DNA from: Deltaproteobacteria bacterium
GTDB taxonomy: Bacteria; Desulfobacterota; Desulfobulbia; Desulfobulbales; UBA5123
Assembly (NCBI GenBank): GCA_021788685.1
Contig: JAJYKH010000161.1
Coordinates: 1 to 6,444, forward strand
Reading direction: 5' to 3'
Length of the DNA: 6,444 nt
The notes under the pieces were generated by a model. It was given only the letters and a program-made list of their open reading frames with translations. It did not search any database and had not been told where the DNA came from. Below, piece after piece: positions 1-5,996 of the stretch (positions are counted from its first letter, which is position 1; each line of letters starts with the position of its first letter). The translations under genes were made by a program, and so were the position numbers.

Positions 1-1
1 G

Positions 2-547
2 CGGCTGGCGAAACTGATCGGCGGCGTGGCCGTGATCAATGTCGGCGCAGCCACCGAGACCGAAATGAAAGAGAAAAAGGCCCGCGTGGAAGATGCCCTG
101 AACGCCACCCGGGCCGCGGTGGAGGAAGGCATCGTCCCCGGCGGCGGCGTCGCCTACCTACGCTGCCTGAAGGCTCTGGAGAAGCTTTCCCTTTCGCACG
201 AGCAGGAGCTCGGCAAGCGCATCATCGCCCGCGCCCTGGAGGAGCCGGTGCGGCAGATCGCCAGTAACGCCGGGTTGGAAGGCTCGGTCATCGTCGAGCG
301 GGTCAAGGGCCTGGAAGGGGCCAACGGCTTCAATGCCGAGAGCGAAAAGTTCGAAGACCTTCTGGCCGCTGGCGTCATCGACCCGGCCAAGGTGACCCGG
401 TTTGCCCTCCAAAACGCGGCGAGCGTCGCGGGGCTGCTGCTCACCACTCAGTGCATGGTGGCCGAGCATCCCGAGGAGGAGAAGCCAAGCGCCGGCATGC
501 CTCCGGGCGGCATGGGCGGGATGGGCGGCATGGGCGGCATGATGTAA
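2..547 (+). CDS. groEL: 60 kDa chaperonin GroEL, C-terminal part (5' end outside window)
   Basis: This is the last 181 residues of GroEL, the cytoplasmic ATP-driven chaperonin that folds proteins together with the GroES lid. The reading frame is open from base 2, so the gene begins upstream of the window; the GTG at 26 is an internal valine codon, not a start. Recognisable blocks, in order, are GGVAVINVGAATE, MKEKKARVEDAL, AAVEEGIVPGGGVAYL, VIDPAKVTR and AASVAGLLLTTQCMVAE. The catalytic aspartate of the ATPase site (E. coli Asp398) is the D of RVEDAL, codon 92-94, and the nucleotide-contacting aspartate of the IDP motif is also present. The protein ends in the family's Gly-Gly-Met repeat tail, here preceded by a short charged, proline-containing linker. 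The stop is TAA, followed 30 bases later by an intrinsic terminator. A groES gene would be expected upstream but is not visible. Confidence 0.98.
   Translation, partial: RLAKLIGGVAVINVGAATETEMKEKKARVEDALNATRAAVEEGIVPGGGVAYLRCLKALEKLSLSHEQELGKRIIARALEEPVRQIASNAGLEGSVIVERVKGLEGANGFNAESEKFEDLLAAGVIDPAKVTRFALQNAASVAGLLLTTQCMVAEHPEEEKPSAGMPPGGMGGMGGMGGMM
506..544 (+). repeat. Gly-Gly-Met codon repeats at the GroEL C-terminus
   Basis: Tandem near-identical units built on GGCATGGGCGGG encode the GGM-repeat tail of GroEL. In the family this flexible tail projects into the folding cavity. The repeat is in frame and explains the local low complexity. Confidence 0.85.
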
Positions 548-576
548 GCCTGGCGCACCAGCCTGCGAGGAAACGG

Positions 577-606
577 AAAGGGGCCGCCCCAGCGCGGCCC
601 CTTTTT
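577..606 (+). terminator. Intrinsic terminator of groEL
   Basis: An 8-bp perfect GC stem (GGGGCCGC at 580-587 pairs with GCGGCCCC at 594-601) closes a 6-nt loop and is followed by five T residues. Three A residues at 577-579 can extend the stem into the T run. It lies 30 bases after the groEL stop and should end the groEL transcript. Confidence 0.92.
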
Positions 607-683
607 CATTTTCTCCCTGCTTTCCGCCTCCCGAACGTGTATATTTGATAGCACCAGCCGCTGCTTCCGGCCCGACTTTGGCC

Positions 684-714
684 TTGACAACGGGTCGGAA
701 ATCGAGAATATAGA
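684..714 (+). promoter_or_regulatory. Probable sigma-70 type promoter of the tRNA-Met gene
   Basis: A perfect TTGACA (-35) at 684-689 is followed by TATAGA at 709-714 as the best -10 match. The 19-base spacer is longer than ideal; a weaker -10 at 707-712 would give 17. Transcription would begin near 721, leaving a leader of about 20 nt before the tRNA at 740. The promoter follows the groEL terminator and precedes the tRNA directly, which supports it. Confidence 0.6.
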
Positions 715-739
715 GCACTCTCTTCGATACCGAGTTGTT

Positions 740-816
740 GGCGATGTAGCTCAGCTGGTTAGAGCATGCGGCTCATATCCGCAGTGTCCGGGGTTCAAGT
801 CCCTGCATCGCCACCA
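740..816 (+). tRNA. tRNA-Met (CAU), elongator type
   Basis: This 77-nt cloverleaf has acceptor stem GGCGATG/CATCGCC, a D-arm with GCTC/GAGC, and anticodon stem TGCGG/CCGCA. The anticodon loop is CTCATAT with CAT at 774-776. The T-arm is CGGGG-TTCAAGT-CCCTG with one G-U pair. The discriminator is A813 and CCA is encoded at 814-816. The first acceptor pair is G-C, so it lacks the C1-A72 mismatch of initiator tRNA and should be an elongator. A CAU anticodon could also mark tRNA-Ile2, whose C34 is modified to lysidine by TilS; sequence alone does not fully exclude this, but Met is favoured. The gene stands alone between its own promoter and a terminator. Confidence 0.93.
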
Positions 817-823
817 AATTCAT

Positions 824-856
824 AAAAAAAGCGCTCCCGCGGGAGCGCTTTTTGTT
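824..856 (+). terminator. Bidirectional intrinsic terminator, perfect 18-bp palindrome
   Basis: GCGCTCCCGCGGGAGCGC at 831-848 is its own reverse complement. It is flanked by seven A residues on the left and by T-rich sequence on the right (TTTTTGTTTTTT). On the + strand it ends the tRNA-Met transcript. On the - strand it follows the stop of the gene at 882-1235 by about 33 bases and has its own T run there. One hairpin can therefore separate two convergent units. Confidence 0.9.
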
Positions 857-881
857 TTTTCCATCCGGCCCGGAGCGTGGC

Positions 882-1235
882 TCAGAAATCGTCGTCTTCC
901 TCCGTCTCCCGGCCCTCGGTCTCCTCGTCCACCACCTCTTCCTCGTCCCGCTCCTCGTCGCCGGTTTCTTCCTCGGCCTCGGGCTCCTCTTCGGCTTGAA
1001 CGGTGTGGAGATCCTCTTCTTCCCTGGGGGGCGCCGCCACCCTGACCTTGGAGGGGGGGAGCACGATCTCGGTGATCCTCTCCACTTCATGACGTACGCC
1101 CGGGTCCAGCAGGCACACCTTGCATTCGGCGAGGTGCTGCTTCATGAAGGTGACCATGCGCGCCGGGGCCAGGGCCTCGTTCTGGACCTGGATGTACCAG
1201 GTTTTCAGCAGTTTTTTAAGACGTTCGCATTCCAT
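882..1235 (-). CDS. Small hypothetical protein with a zinc-finger-like motif and an acidic tail
   Basis: I do not recognise a named family for this 117-residue protein. Residues 1-60 look like a compact, mostly helical domain. They contain H34-x3-C38-x2-C41, the spacing seen in zinc-binding anti-sigma (ZAS) domains and similar small zinc folds; Cys3 could be a fourth ligand. Residues 61-70 form a proline-containing linker. Residues 71-117 are extremely acidic, about 28 of 47 being Glu or Asp, and are probably disordered. No signal peptide or membrane segment is visible, so the protein should be cytoplasmic. A GGAGG lies upstream (around 1252-1258) but about 17 bases from the ATG, longer than usual; no in-frame start lies nearer to it. 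The gene converges with tRNA-Met and shares its terminator. A membrane-anchored anti-sigma factor is unlikely. Zinc binding is an inference from residue spacing. Confidence 0.8.
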   Translation of the reverse strand: MECERLKKLLKTWYIQVQNEALAPARMVTFMKQHLAECKVCLLDPGVRHEVERITEIVLPPSKVRVAAPPREEEDLHTVQAEEEPEAEEETGDEERDEEEVVDEETEGRETEEDDDF

Positions 1236-1342
1236 GGCAAAAAACGGTTTTTCCTCCCTGCGGCAAATAGGGCGTGAGTGGTCGAGCAGTCTGGCTTCCC
1301 GCTATGATGTGGGGCAGGACGGGGAGTTGTCCAGAAAAAATA

Positions 1343-1371
1343 TTGTCACGCCAACCGAGAATCATTAAGAT
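1343..1371 (+). promoter_or_regulatory. Probable promoter of selC
   Basis: TTGTCA (-35) at 1343-1348 and TAAGAT (-10) at 1366-1371 are separated by exactly 17 bases. The predicted start near 1378-1379 coincides with the first base of the tRNA, so the transcript would have almost no leader. Position and spacing both fit, although the -10 matches the consensus at only four of six bases. Confidence 0.6.
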
Positions 1372-1378
1372 GGCTGAT

Positions 1379-1476
1379 GGAAGTGGAAAGGGCACTGGTG
1401 GCCCTCCCGGACTTCAAATCCGGTGCACCGGGTTAGCAGCCCGGTGGGTGGGTTCGATTCCCATGCACTTCCGCCA
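1379..1476 (+). tRNA. selC: tRNA-Sec (UCA), selenocysteine tRNA
   Basis: This 98-nt tRNA carries selenocysteine and reads UGA codons through SelB. The anticodon arm is CCGGA-CTTCAAA-TCCGG with TCA at 1414-1416. The very long variable arm is a 7-bp perfect stem (CACCGGG at 1426-1432 with CCCGGTG at 1440-1446), typical of tRNA-Sec. The D-arm pairs AGGGC with GCCCT. The T-arm is GTGGG-TTCGATT-CCCAT. The acceptor stem pairs GGAAGTG with CACTTCC over 7 bp; the eighth pair expected in bacterial tRNA-Sec would be G1386 with G1465, a mismatch. The discriminator is G1473 and CCA is encoded. The organism therefore should have SelA, SelB and SelD and at least one selenoprotein, none of them visible here. 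The gene converges with glyQ, 27 bases away, and no intrinsic terminator is visible after it. Confidence 0.97.
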
Positions 1477-1503
1477 TTCCCTCCTATCGTCAATTCCTTC
1501 CGT

Positions 1504-2391
<888 letters not shown>

Positions 2392-2520
2392 GGCGGTCCG
2401 GGAAAAGAATGGAGCGGTCGGCTCGGTTCAGTTGGAGGATGGATCCGGTGGGGCGGCGGGTACAGGTCAGGTCTCTCAGGCAAAAGGTCCGTAGCGCTTG
2501 GACATAAATACCATAGGATC

Positions 2521-2589
2521 ATGCCCTGGCAAGAGTTTTTTCGTCATCCCCCTGCAGTTTGCAGCAAAATTTGAGAGTGGCGGGGGCAT
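2521..2589 (-). promoter_or_regulatory. Inverted repeats in the glyQ 5' leader
   Basis: In the predicted glyQ leader (- strand), ATGCCC near the 5' end can pair with GGGCAT further on (2584-2589 with 2521-2526). This encloses a 5-bp hairpin (2552-2556 with 2560-2564, 3-nt loop). A competing CCCCC/GGGGG pairing exists in the same segment. This may be a regulatory leader or only a chance fold. No T-box signature (UGGNACC) and no terminator before the start are visible. Confidence 0.3.
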
Positions 2590-2602
2590 TTAAGCGCCGT
2601 CC

Positions 2603-2611
2603 ATTATACCA
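2603..2611 (-). promoter_or_regulatory. Probable glyQ promoter (extended -10)
   Basis: On the - strand the sequence TGGTATAAT is a perfect TATAAT with the TG of an extended -10 element, which can work without a good -35 box; none is evident. Transcription would begin near 2596, about 205 nt before the glyQ ATG. Confidence 0.55.
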
Positions 2612-2704
2612 GGCCCGCCGACCCGAATCACCGGGTATCGAGAGCGTCTTGCCATCCTTCTTTCATTCCCCCGGGAGCGTTCGTCCGTACGCCAGATCCG
2701 CGAA

Positions 2705-2743
2705 GGCGACCATTCGATCAGAGTGAGCTATCGAATGGTTGCC
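2705..2743. repeat. Long imperfect hairpin / inverted repeat
   Basis: Bases 2705-2718 pair with 2730-2743 over 14 positions with a single G-U, leaving an 11-nt loop. The core ACCATTCGAT/ATCGAATGGT is a perfect 10-bp inverted repeat. No T run follows on either strand, so it is not a normal intrinsic terminator. It lies between the comF stop and the glyQ promoter and could be an RNA stabiliser, a repeat-family member or an operator; the sequence does not decide. Confidence 0.7.
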
Positions 2744-2858
2744 GACAAAGGAGGCGCCCCGAAGGGCGATAAGGTGATGCCATGGCCCGGCCGCAGTTTG
2801 TGCTATAAGGCACGATTCAACAAGATAGGTCCAACAAGCTCAACCCGTCGTCACGGAT

Positions 2859-3596
2859 TCAGGATTCCTCCACGCGGGCCATGGTCAGCACCTGCACCTC
2901 GCCAGCCCCGGCATGGCGGAGGGCGCGGGCGCATTCGTCCACCGTGGCCCCGGTGGTGAAGACGTCATCAAGCAGCAGCACGGACTTCCCGGCGACCTCC
3001 CCGGGATTGACGACCCGGAAGGCCCCTTTCAGATTGCGGCGGCGCACCTCCCCCGAAAGGCGGGTCTGAGGCGGGGTAGCGCGGTGCCGCTCCAGCAGGT
3101 CGGGGCGGATATCCGGGTGGCCGGGAAAAAGGGTCCGGGCGAGCAGCAGGGCCTGGTTGAAGCCCCGCTGCCGCAACCGGTGGGGATGAAGCGGCACCGG
3201 CACGATCCGGTCGGGAATGGCGAGGGCAAGCTCCGCCTGCCGGGCCTGGAAGAAGAACCGGAACGTGGCGAGCGCGGCGGTGGTGTGCCCGTATTTCAGC
3301 CCATGAATGGCCTTGGCAATGGGGGTGGTGTACAGGAAGAGGGCGCGGGCCCGGGTGAAATGCCAGGACCCCCGCAGACAGGGGCCGCACAGGTGGTCAC
3401 CGCCGGCCGCATCCGGGAAGGGGCGGCCGCAGCTTGTGCAGATGGGGCTCGCGATGGATCGGAGGCCGCCCGCGCAGGAGGCACAGAAAAGCGGCGGCCG
3501 GGAAGAGGCGAGCCGCTGCCCGCAGGCCAGGCACCGGGGCGGAAAGCAGAGGTCCTGCACCGCCCGGAGGAAGGAGCCAAGCCCGGCGGCGATCAT
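2859..3596 (-). CDS. ComF family zinc-ribbon phosphoribosyltransferase-like protein
   Basis: This 245-residue cytoplasmic protein has the ComF architecture. An N-terminal zinc-ribbon region has four CxxC-type pairs (Cys22/25, 38/41, 53/56, 70/73). A type I phosphoribosyltransferase domain follows, with RQRGFNQALLLAR at 142-154 and the PRPP-binding loop VLLLDDVFTTGATVDEC at 206-222. In naturally competent bacteria ComF is needed for DNA uptake or processing of incoming DNA; in most other genomes, including many without known competence, its function is unknown. The ATG at 3594-3596 is chosen because it begins just before the first conserved cysteines and overlaps the queH stop as ATGA, indicating translational coupling. 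An in-frame start exists at 3737 but would add 47 arginine- and alanine-rich residues read through queH. The reaction and substrate cannot be given from sequence. Confidence 0.93.
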   Translation of the reverse strand: MIAAGLGSFLRAVQDLCFPPRCLACGQRLASSRPPLFCASCAGGLRSIASPICTSCGRPFPDAAGGDHLCGPCLRGSWHFTRARALFLYTTPIAKAIHGLKYGHTTAALATFRFFFQARQAELALAIPDRIVPVPLHPHRLRQRGFNQALLLARTLFPGHPDIRPDLLERHRATPPQTRLSGEVRRRNLKGAFRVVNPGEVAGKSVLLLDDVFTTGATVDECARALRHAGAGEVQVLTMARVEES

Positions 3597-4168
3597 GGCG
3601 GCCCGCCTTCCGCCTCGACTGGCGGGCGCTTCCGCCGCCATCGCTTGTCGTACCGCTCCTCCTCGCTGTAGATGCAGCCACAGTATGGCTGCCGGTAAAG
3701 CTCCATGGCAATGGCCATGTCGATCCCCTGCTGCCACCCCTCCCGGAAATCTTCATAGTAGAAGGGAATCCCATAGCGGGCCGCCATCTCTTCCCCCACC
3801 TCCCGGATGAGGGCGTGGTTCTGGTAGCGGCTGTAGAGGAGGGTGGTGGTGAAAGCCTCGGCCCCCACCGCCCGGGCCCGTTCGGCCGCGGGCGCAAGCC
3901 GCATCTCATAGCAGAGCCGGCAGCGGCGCTCTTCCTGGAAAACCACCCGCCGCAGGTACTCCCGCAGGCCGTACTCCCGGCAGTACTCCACGTCGAAGCC
4001 GGTGCGGCTTGCCAGCTGCTCGAGCGCCTCCAGCCGTTTCCGGAACTCCCGATAGGGATGGATGTTCGGGTTGAAAAAGAAGCCGCGCACCCGGTGCCCC
4101 CGGCCGCGCAGGGCGGTGAGCGGATAGGCGGTGCAGGGCCCGCAGCAGAGGTGCATCAGGATATCCAT
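3593..4168 (-). CDS. queH: Epoxyqueuosine reductase QueH
   Basis: This 191-residue protein matches QueH (formerly DUF208), the cobalamin-independent enzyme that reduces epoxyqueuosine to queuosine in the wobble position of GUN-anticodon tRNAs. It does the same job as the unrelated QueG. Characteristic motifs are MHLCCGPC (Cys8, 9, 12), FFFNPNIHPYREFRKR, EERRCRLCYEMRL (Cys83, 86), FTTTLLYSRYQ and RQPYCGCIYSEEERY (Cys163, 165). The conserved cysteines bind an iron-sulfur cluster and a further metal in the studied family member. The start at 4166-4168 gives the usual N-terminus (MDILMHLCC). An in-frame start at 4252 would add 28 residues read from an intergenic repeat and is rejected. No good Shine-Dalgarno sequence is visible. 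The stop overlaps the next gene's start by four bases. Confidence 0.95.
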   Translation of the reverse strand: MDILMHLCCGPCTAYPLTALRGRGHRVRGFFFNPNIHPYREFRKRLEALEQLASRTGFDVEYCREYGLREYLRRVVFQEERRCRLCYEMRLAPAAERARAVGAEAFTTTLLYSRYQNHALIREVGEEMAARYGIPFYYEDFREGWQQGIDMAIAMELYRQPYCGCIYSEEERYDKRWRRKRPPVEAEGGPP

Positions 4169-4174
4169 ATCAAT

Positions 4175-4328
4175 CAATGGATAATGGACAATTGACAAGG
4201 GATAATAATTGCAGGTGGTCGCGTTTGTTTGGAGTTGCAAGCCCCATATCACGCCGCTTGCGGAGACCGTCGGGAAAGACTAGCAAAGCTCGACTCATTG
4301 TCCATTATCCCTTTTCCTTTATCCATTG
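4175..4328. repeat. 154-bp MITE-like element bounded by inverted AT-rich repeats
   Basis: The ends are 10-bp perfect inverted repeats, CAATGGATAA at 4175-4184 and TTATCCATTG at 4319-4328. Inside them, a 14-bp perfect inverted repeat pairs GGATAATGGACAAT (4179-4192) with ATTGTCCATTATCC (4297-4310). The right end holds an extra 14-base segment that splits the motif. The left arm continues with related TTGTCAATTGTCC-like units. The element lies between the NifA-like gene and queH, and the regulator's TAA stop is inside its right end. No clear target-site duplication and no coding sequence are visible. It may be a non-autonomous mobile element or an intergenic repeat family. Confidence 0.6.
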
Positions 4329-5890
4329 CTTAATTTGAACTGTTTGGGGTCGATGTCGTACTTGCCGATCTTGTAGTTGATGATCCGTAGGCTGGTATCG
4401 AGCAGCTGGGCGGCTTTGGTCTGGTTGCCCTGAGCCCGTTTGAGGGCGTCGATGATGAGCTCCCGCTCGAAGTCCTCCACCGCGGCGGCAAAGGTGAGCG
4501 GCCCCTGCCGGGCGTCGATACTGTCGGCGGTCTGGAGGGTGGGCGGCAGGTGATAGCTCTTGACCGAGTCCTCGTCGCAGATGAGGACTGCCCGCTCGAT
4601 GCAGTTCTGCAGCTCCCGGACGTTCCCCGGCCAGTGGTACTGCATGAGGAGGTCGATGGCCGGGGTGGAGATCCGGCGGATGGACTTGCCATTTTCCTTG
4701 CCATACTTGTCGAGAAAGAAGTCGGCAAGCAGGAGAATGTCGGTCCGCCGTTCCCGCAAGGGGGGCAGGTAGATGGGAAAGACATTCAGCCGGTAGTAGA
4801 GGTCCTCCCGGAAGGAGCCTTCGGCCACCGCCTTCTCCAGGTCCTTGTTGGTGGCGGCCACCAGCCGCACGTTGCAGCGGATGGGCCGGGTGCCGCCCAG
4901 CCGCTGGAATTCCCGGTCCTGGACCACGTTGAGGAGCTTCACCTGGACGCTCGGGGTGAGCTCGCCGATCTCGTCGAGGAACAGGGTGCCCCCTTCGGCC
5001 AGCTCGAACCGTCCCTTCTTGGCGGCGCTCGCCCCGGTGAAGGCGCCGGCCTCGTGGCCGAACAGCTCGCTTTCGAGGAGGGTCTCCGGCAAGGCCGAGC
5101 AGTTGACGGCGATGAACGGTTTCCCCGCCCGCTTGCTGTTGTGGTGGATGGCCTTGGCCACCATGGTCTTGCCGGTGCCCGACTCCCCGCGCAGAAGGAC
5201 GGTGGCGTTCGAGTCCGCCACCCGGTGGATCATCTCGAACACCTCCTGCATGCGGCTGCTGTTGCTCACGATGGACTCGATCCGGTACTTCTCGGAGAGC
5301 TCCCGCCGCAGCTGGGTGTTTTCCGATTCCAGCCGGCGCCGCTCCTCATTCACCGCCTGGATGCGGATCACGGTCTGGGCGATGAGGCCGCTCAGGACGG
5401 TGAGCAGCTGCAGGTCACGGTCGAAGTTGATCCCTTCCTTGTAGTCCCGATCCACGGAAAGGGCGCCGATGGCCTGCTGGCCGTGCTTGATGGGCACGCA
5501 GATGAAGGAGAGGGTTTTCTGCTGGAGGTCGCCCCGGGCCCGGGTGCGGTTAAGGAACAAGGGCTCCTCGCTGATCTGGGGCACCACGATGGGGGCGCCG
5601 GTGGCCACCACCCGGCCGGTAATGCCTTCGCCGATCTTGTACTTGCCGCGCTTGCGGGCTTCGGCGGTCAGGCCCGGCGCCACTTCGATCTCCAGCTGCC
5701 CCGTGATCGGATTGATGATGGTGATGGTGCCGTTGCCCATCTCCATCCGGGAGGAGAGGATCTCGATTGCCTGGCGGAGACATTCGCGCAGGTCGCTGGC
5801 AGCGGCCAGCGCCCTGGTGATTTCATAGAGGCAGGAAAGCTCGGCCAGCTCATAGCTGGTGGCCGGCTTGGTGAGGACGGCATTCGGCAT
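4319..5890 (-). CDS. NifA-family sigma-54-dependent transcriptional activator
   Basis: This 523-residue protein has the NifA domain order. A GAF sensor domain (about 30-178) includes GEGITGRVVATGAPIVVP and SFICVPI. A charged helical linker (about 179-203) follows. The sigma-54 AAA+ domain (about 205-440) has Walker A GESGTGKT (235-242), the sigma-54 contact loop GAFTGA (282-287), Walker B GGTLFLDE (300-307), AATN (345-348) and the arginine region FREDLYYRL. A C-terminal helix-turn-helix covers about 487-512. Such proteins bind upstream sites and remodel sigma-54 polymerase to open promoters, classically of nitrogen-fixation genes. The cysteine cluster of oxygen-sensitive rhizobial NifA is absent between AAA+ and HTH. 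The ATG at 5888-5890 is preceded by GGAG at a 6-base spacing. A longer in-frame start at 6118 adds 76 low-quality residues overlapping the upstream gene and is rejected. No nif genes lie nearby, so calling it NifA itself is unproven. Confidence 0.93.
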   Translation of the reverse strand: MPNAVLTKPATSYELAELSCLYEITRALAAASDLRECLRQAIEILSSRMEMGNGTITIINPITGQLEIEVAPGLTAEARKRGKYKIGEGITGRVVATGAPIVVPQISEEPLFLNRTRARGDLQQKTLSFICVPIKHGQQAIGALSVDRDYKEGINFDRDLQLLTVLSGLIAQTVIRIQAVNEERRRLESENTQLRRELSEKYRIESIVSNSSRMQEVFEMIHRVADSNATVLLRGESGTGKTMVAKAIHHNSKRAGKPFIAVNCSALPETLLESELFGHEAGAFTGASAAKKGRFELAEGGTLFLDEIGELTPSVQVKLLNVVQDREFQRLGGTRPIRCNVRLVAATNKDLEKAVAEGSFREDLYYRLNVFPIYLPPLRERRTDILLLADFFLDKYGKENGKSIRRISTPAIDLLMQYHWPGNVRELQNCIERAVLICDEDSVKSYHLPPTLQTADSIDARQGPLTFAAAVEDFERELIIDALKRAQGNQTKAAQLLDTSLRIINYKIGKYDIDPKQFKLSNG

Positions 5891-5896
5891 GGGAGT

Positions 5897-5900
5897 CTCC
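5897..5900 (-). promoter_or_regulatory. Ribosome binding site deciding the start of the NifA-like gene
   Basis: GGAG on the - strand lies six bases before the ATG at 5890. It supports this start over the in-frame ATG at 6118, where the upstream hydrolase gene is read. Confidence 0.65.
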
Positions 5901-5916
5901 GGACTGGGGAATAGGT

Positions 5917-5930
5917 TTACATTTTTGTAA
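5917..5930. promoter_or_regulatory. TTACA-N4-TGTAA palindrome upstream of the NifA-like gene
   Basis: A perfect 5-bp inverted repeat with a 4-base AT spacer lies 27-40 bases before the regulator's start. It can be extended by two GC pairs with one bulge. It is just downstream of the predicted transcription start, a usual place for a repressor operator. It does not match the NifA upstream activator site (TGT-N10-ACA) or the NtcA site. The bound protein, if any, is unknown. Confidence 0.4.
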
Positions 5931-5945
5931 CCACCTGCACCCGGC

Positions 5946-5974
5946 ACCATACCAATGCCTGACAATTCTGTCGA
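5946..5974 (-). promoter_or_regulatory. Possible sigma-70 promoter of the NifA-like gene
   Basis: On the - strand TCGACA (5969-5974) and TATGGT (5946-5951) are separated by 17 bases, with expected transcription start near 5939. Matches are five of six and four of six. No GG-N10-GC sigma-54 promoter was found in the gap, so autoregulation by that route is not supported. Confidence 0.4.
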
Positions 5975-5996
5975 GAAAAAAGAAGGGAAGGAAGGG

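Larger units (their letters stand above)
2392..2858. other. 467-nt intergenic stretch between comF-like gene and glyQ
   Basis: No credible gene is visible on either strand. On the - strand it contains a good extended -10 promoter (2603-2611) and a roughly 205-nt glyQ leader with local inverted repeats. Upstream of that promoter is a 14-bp imperfect hairpin (2705-2743) and a small GC hairpin with a CGAA loop (2755-2768). A + strand reading frame opens at 2723 but has no family resemblance and runs into the antisense of the next gene. No clear intrinsic terminator follows the comF-like gene. Confidence 0.6.

Noticed and set aside
2392..2596. T-box riboswitch ahead of glyQ
   Set aside because: The conserved T-box sequence UGGNACC and a downstream terminator/antiterminator pair are not visible on the - strand.
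2723..2959. A 78-codon + strand open frame in the gene-free stretch
   Set aside because: It starts inside the hairpin loop on GTG, shows no family resemblance and runs into the antisense of the comF-like gene.
3597..3737. N-terminal extension of the ComF-like protein by 47 residues
   Set aside because: It is read through the 3' end of queH in another frame; the ATG at 3596 overlapping the queH stop is the normal arrangement.
4169..4252. N-terminal extension of QueH by 28 residues
   Set aside because: The residues come from the inverted-repeat element; family members begin just before the first CCGPC motif, as the ATG at 4168 does.
4550..5914. A 454-codon + strand open frame
   Set aside because: It is antisense to the NifA-like gene, whose Walker, GAFTGA and HTH motifs are intact. 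Its His/Asp/Gly/Val-rich translation is typical of a shadow frame.
5891..5996. Sigma-54 promoter for the NifA-like gene
   Set aside because: No GG-N10-GC arrangement was found on the - strand; near matches have wrong spacing.
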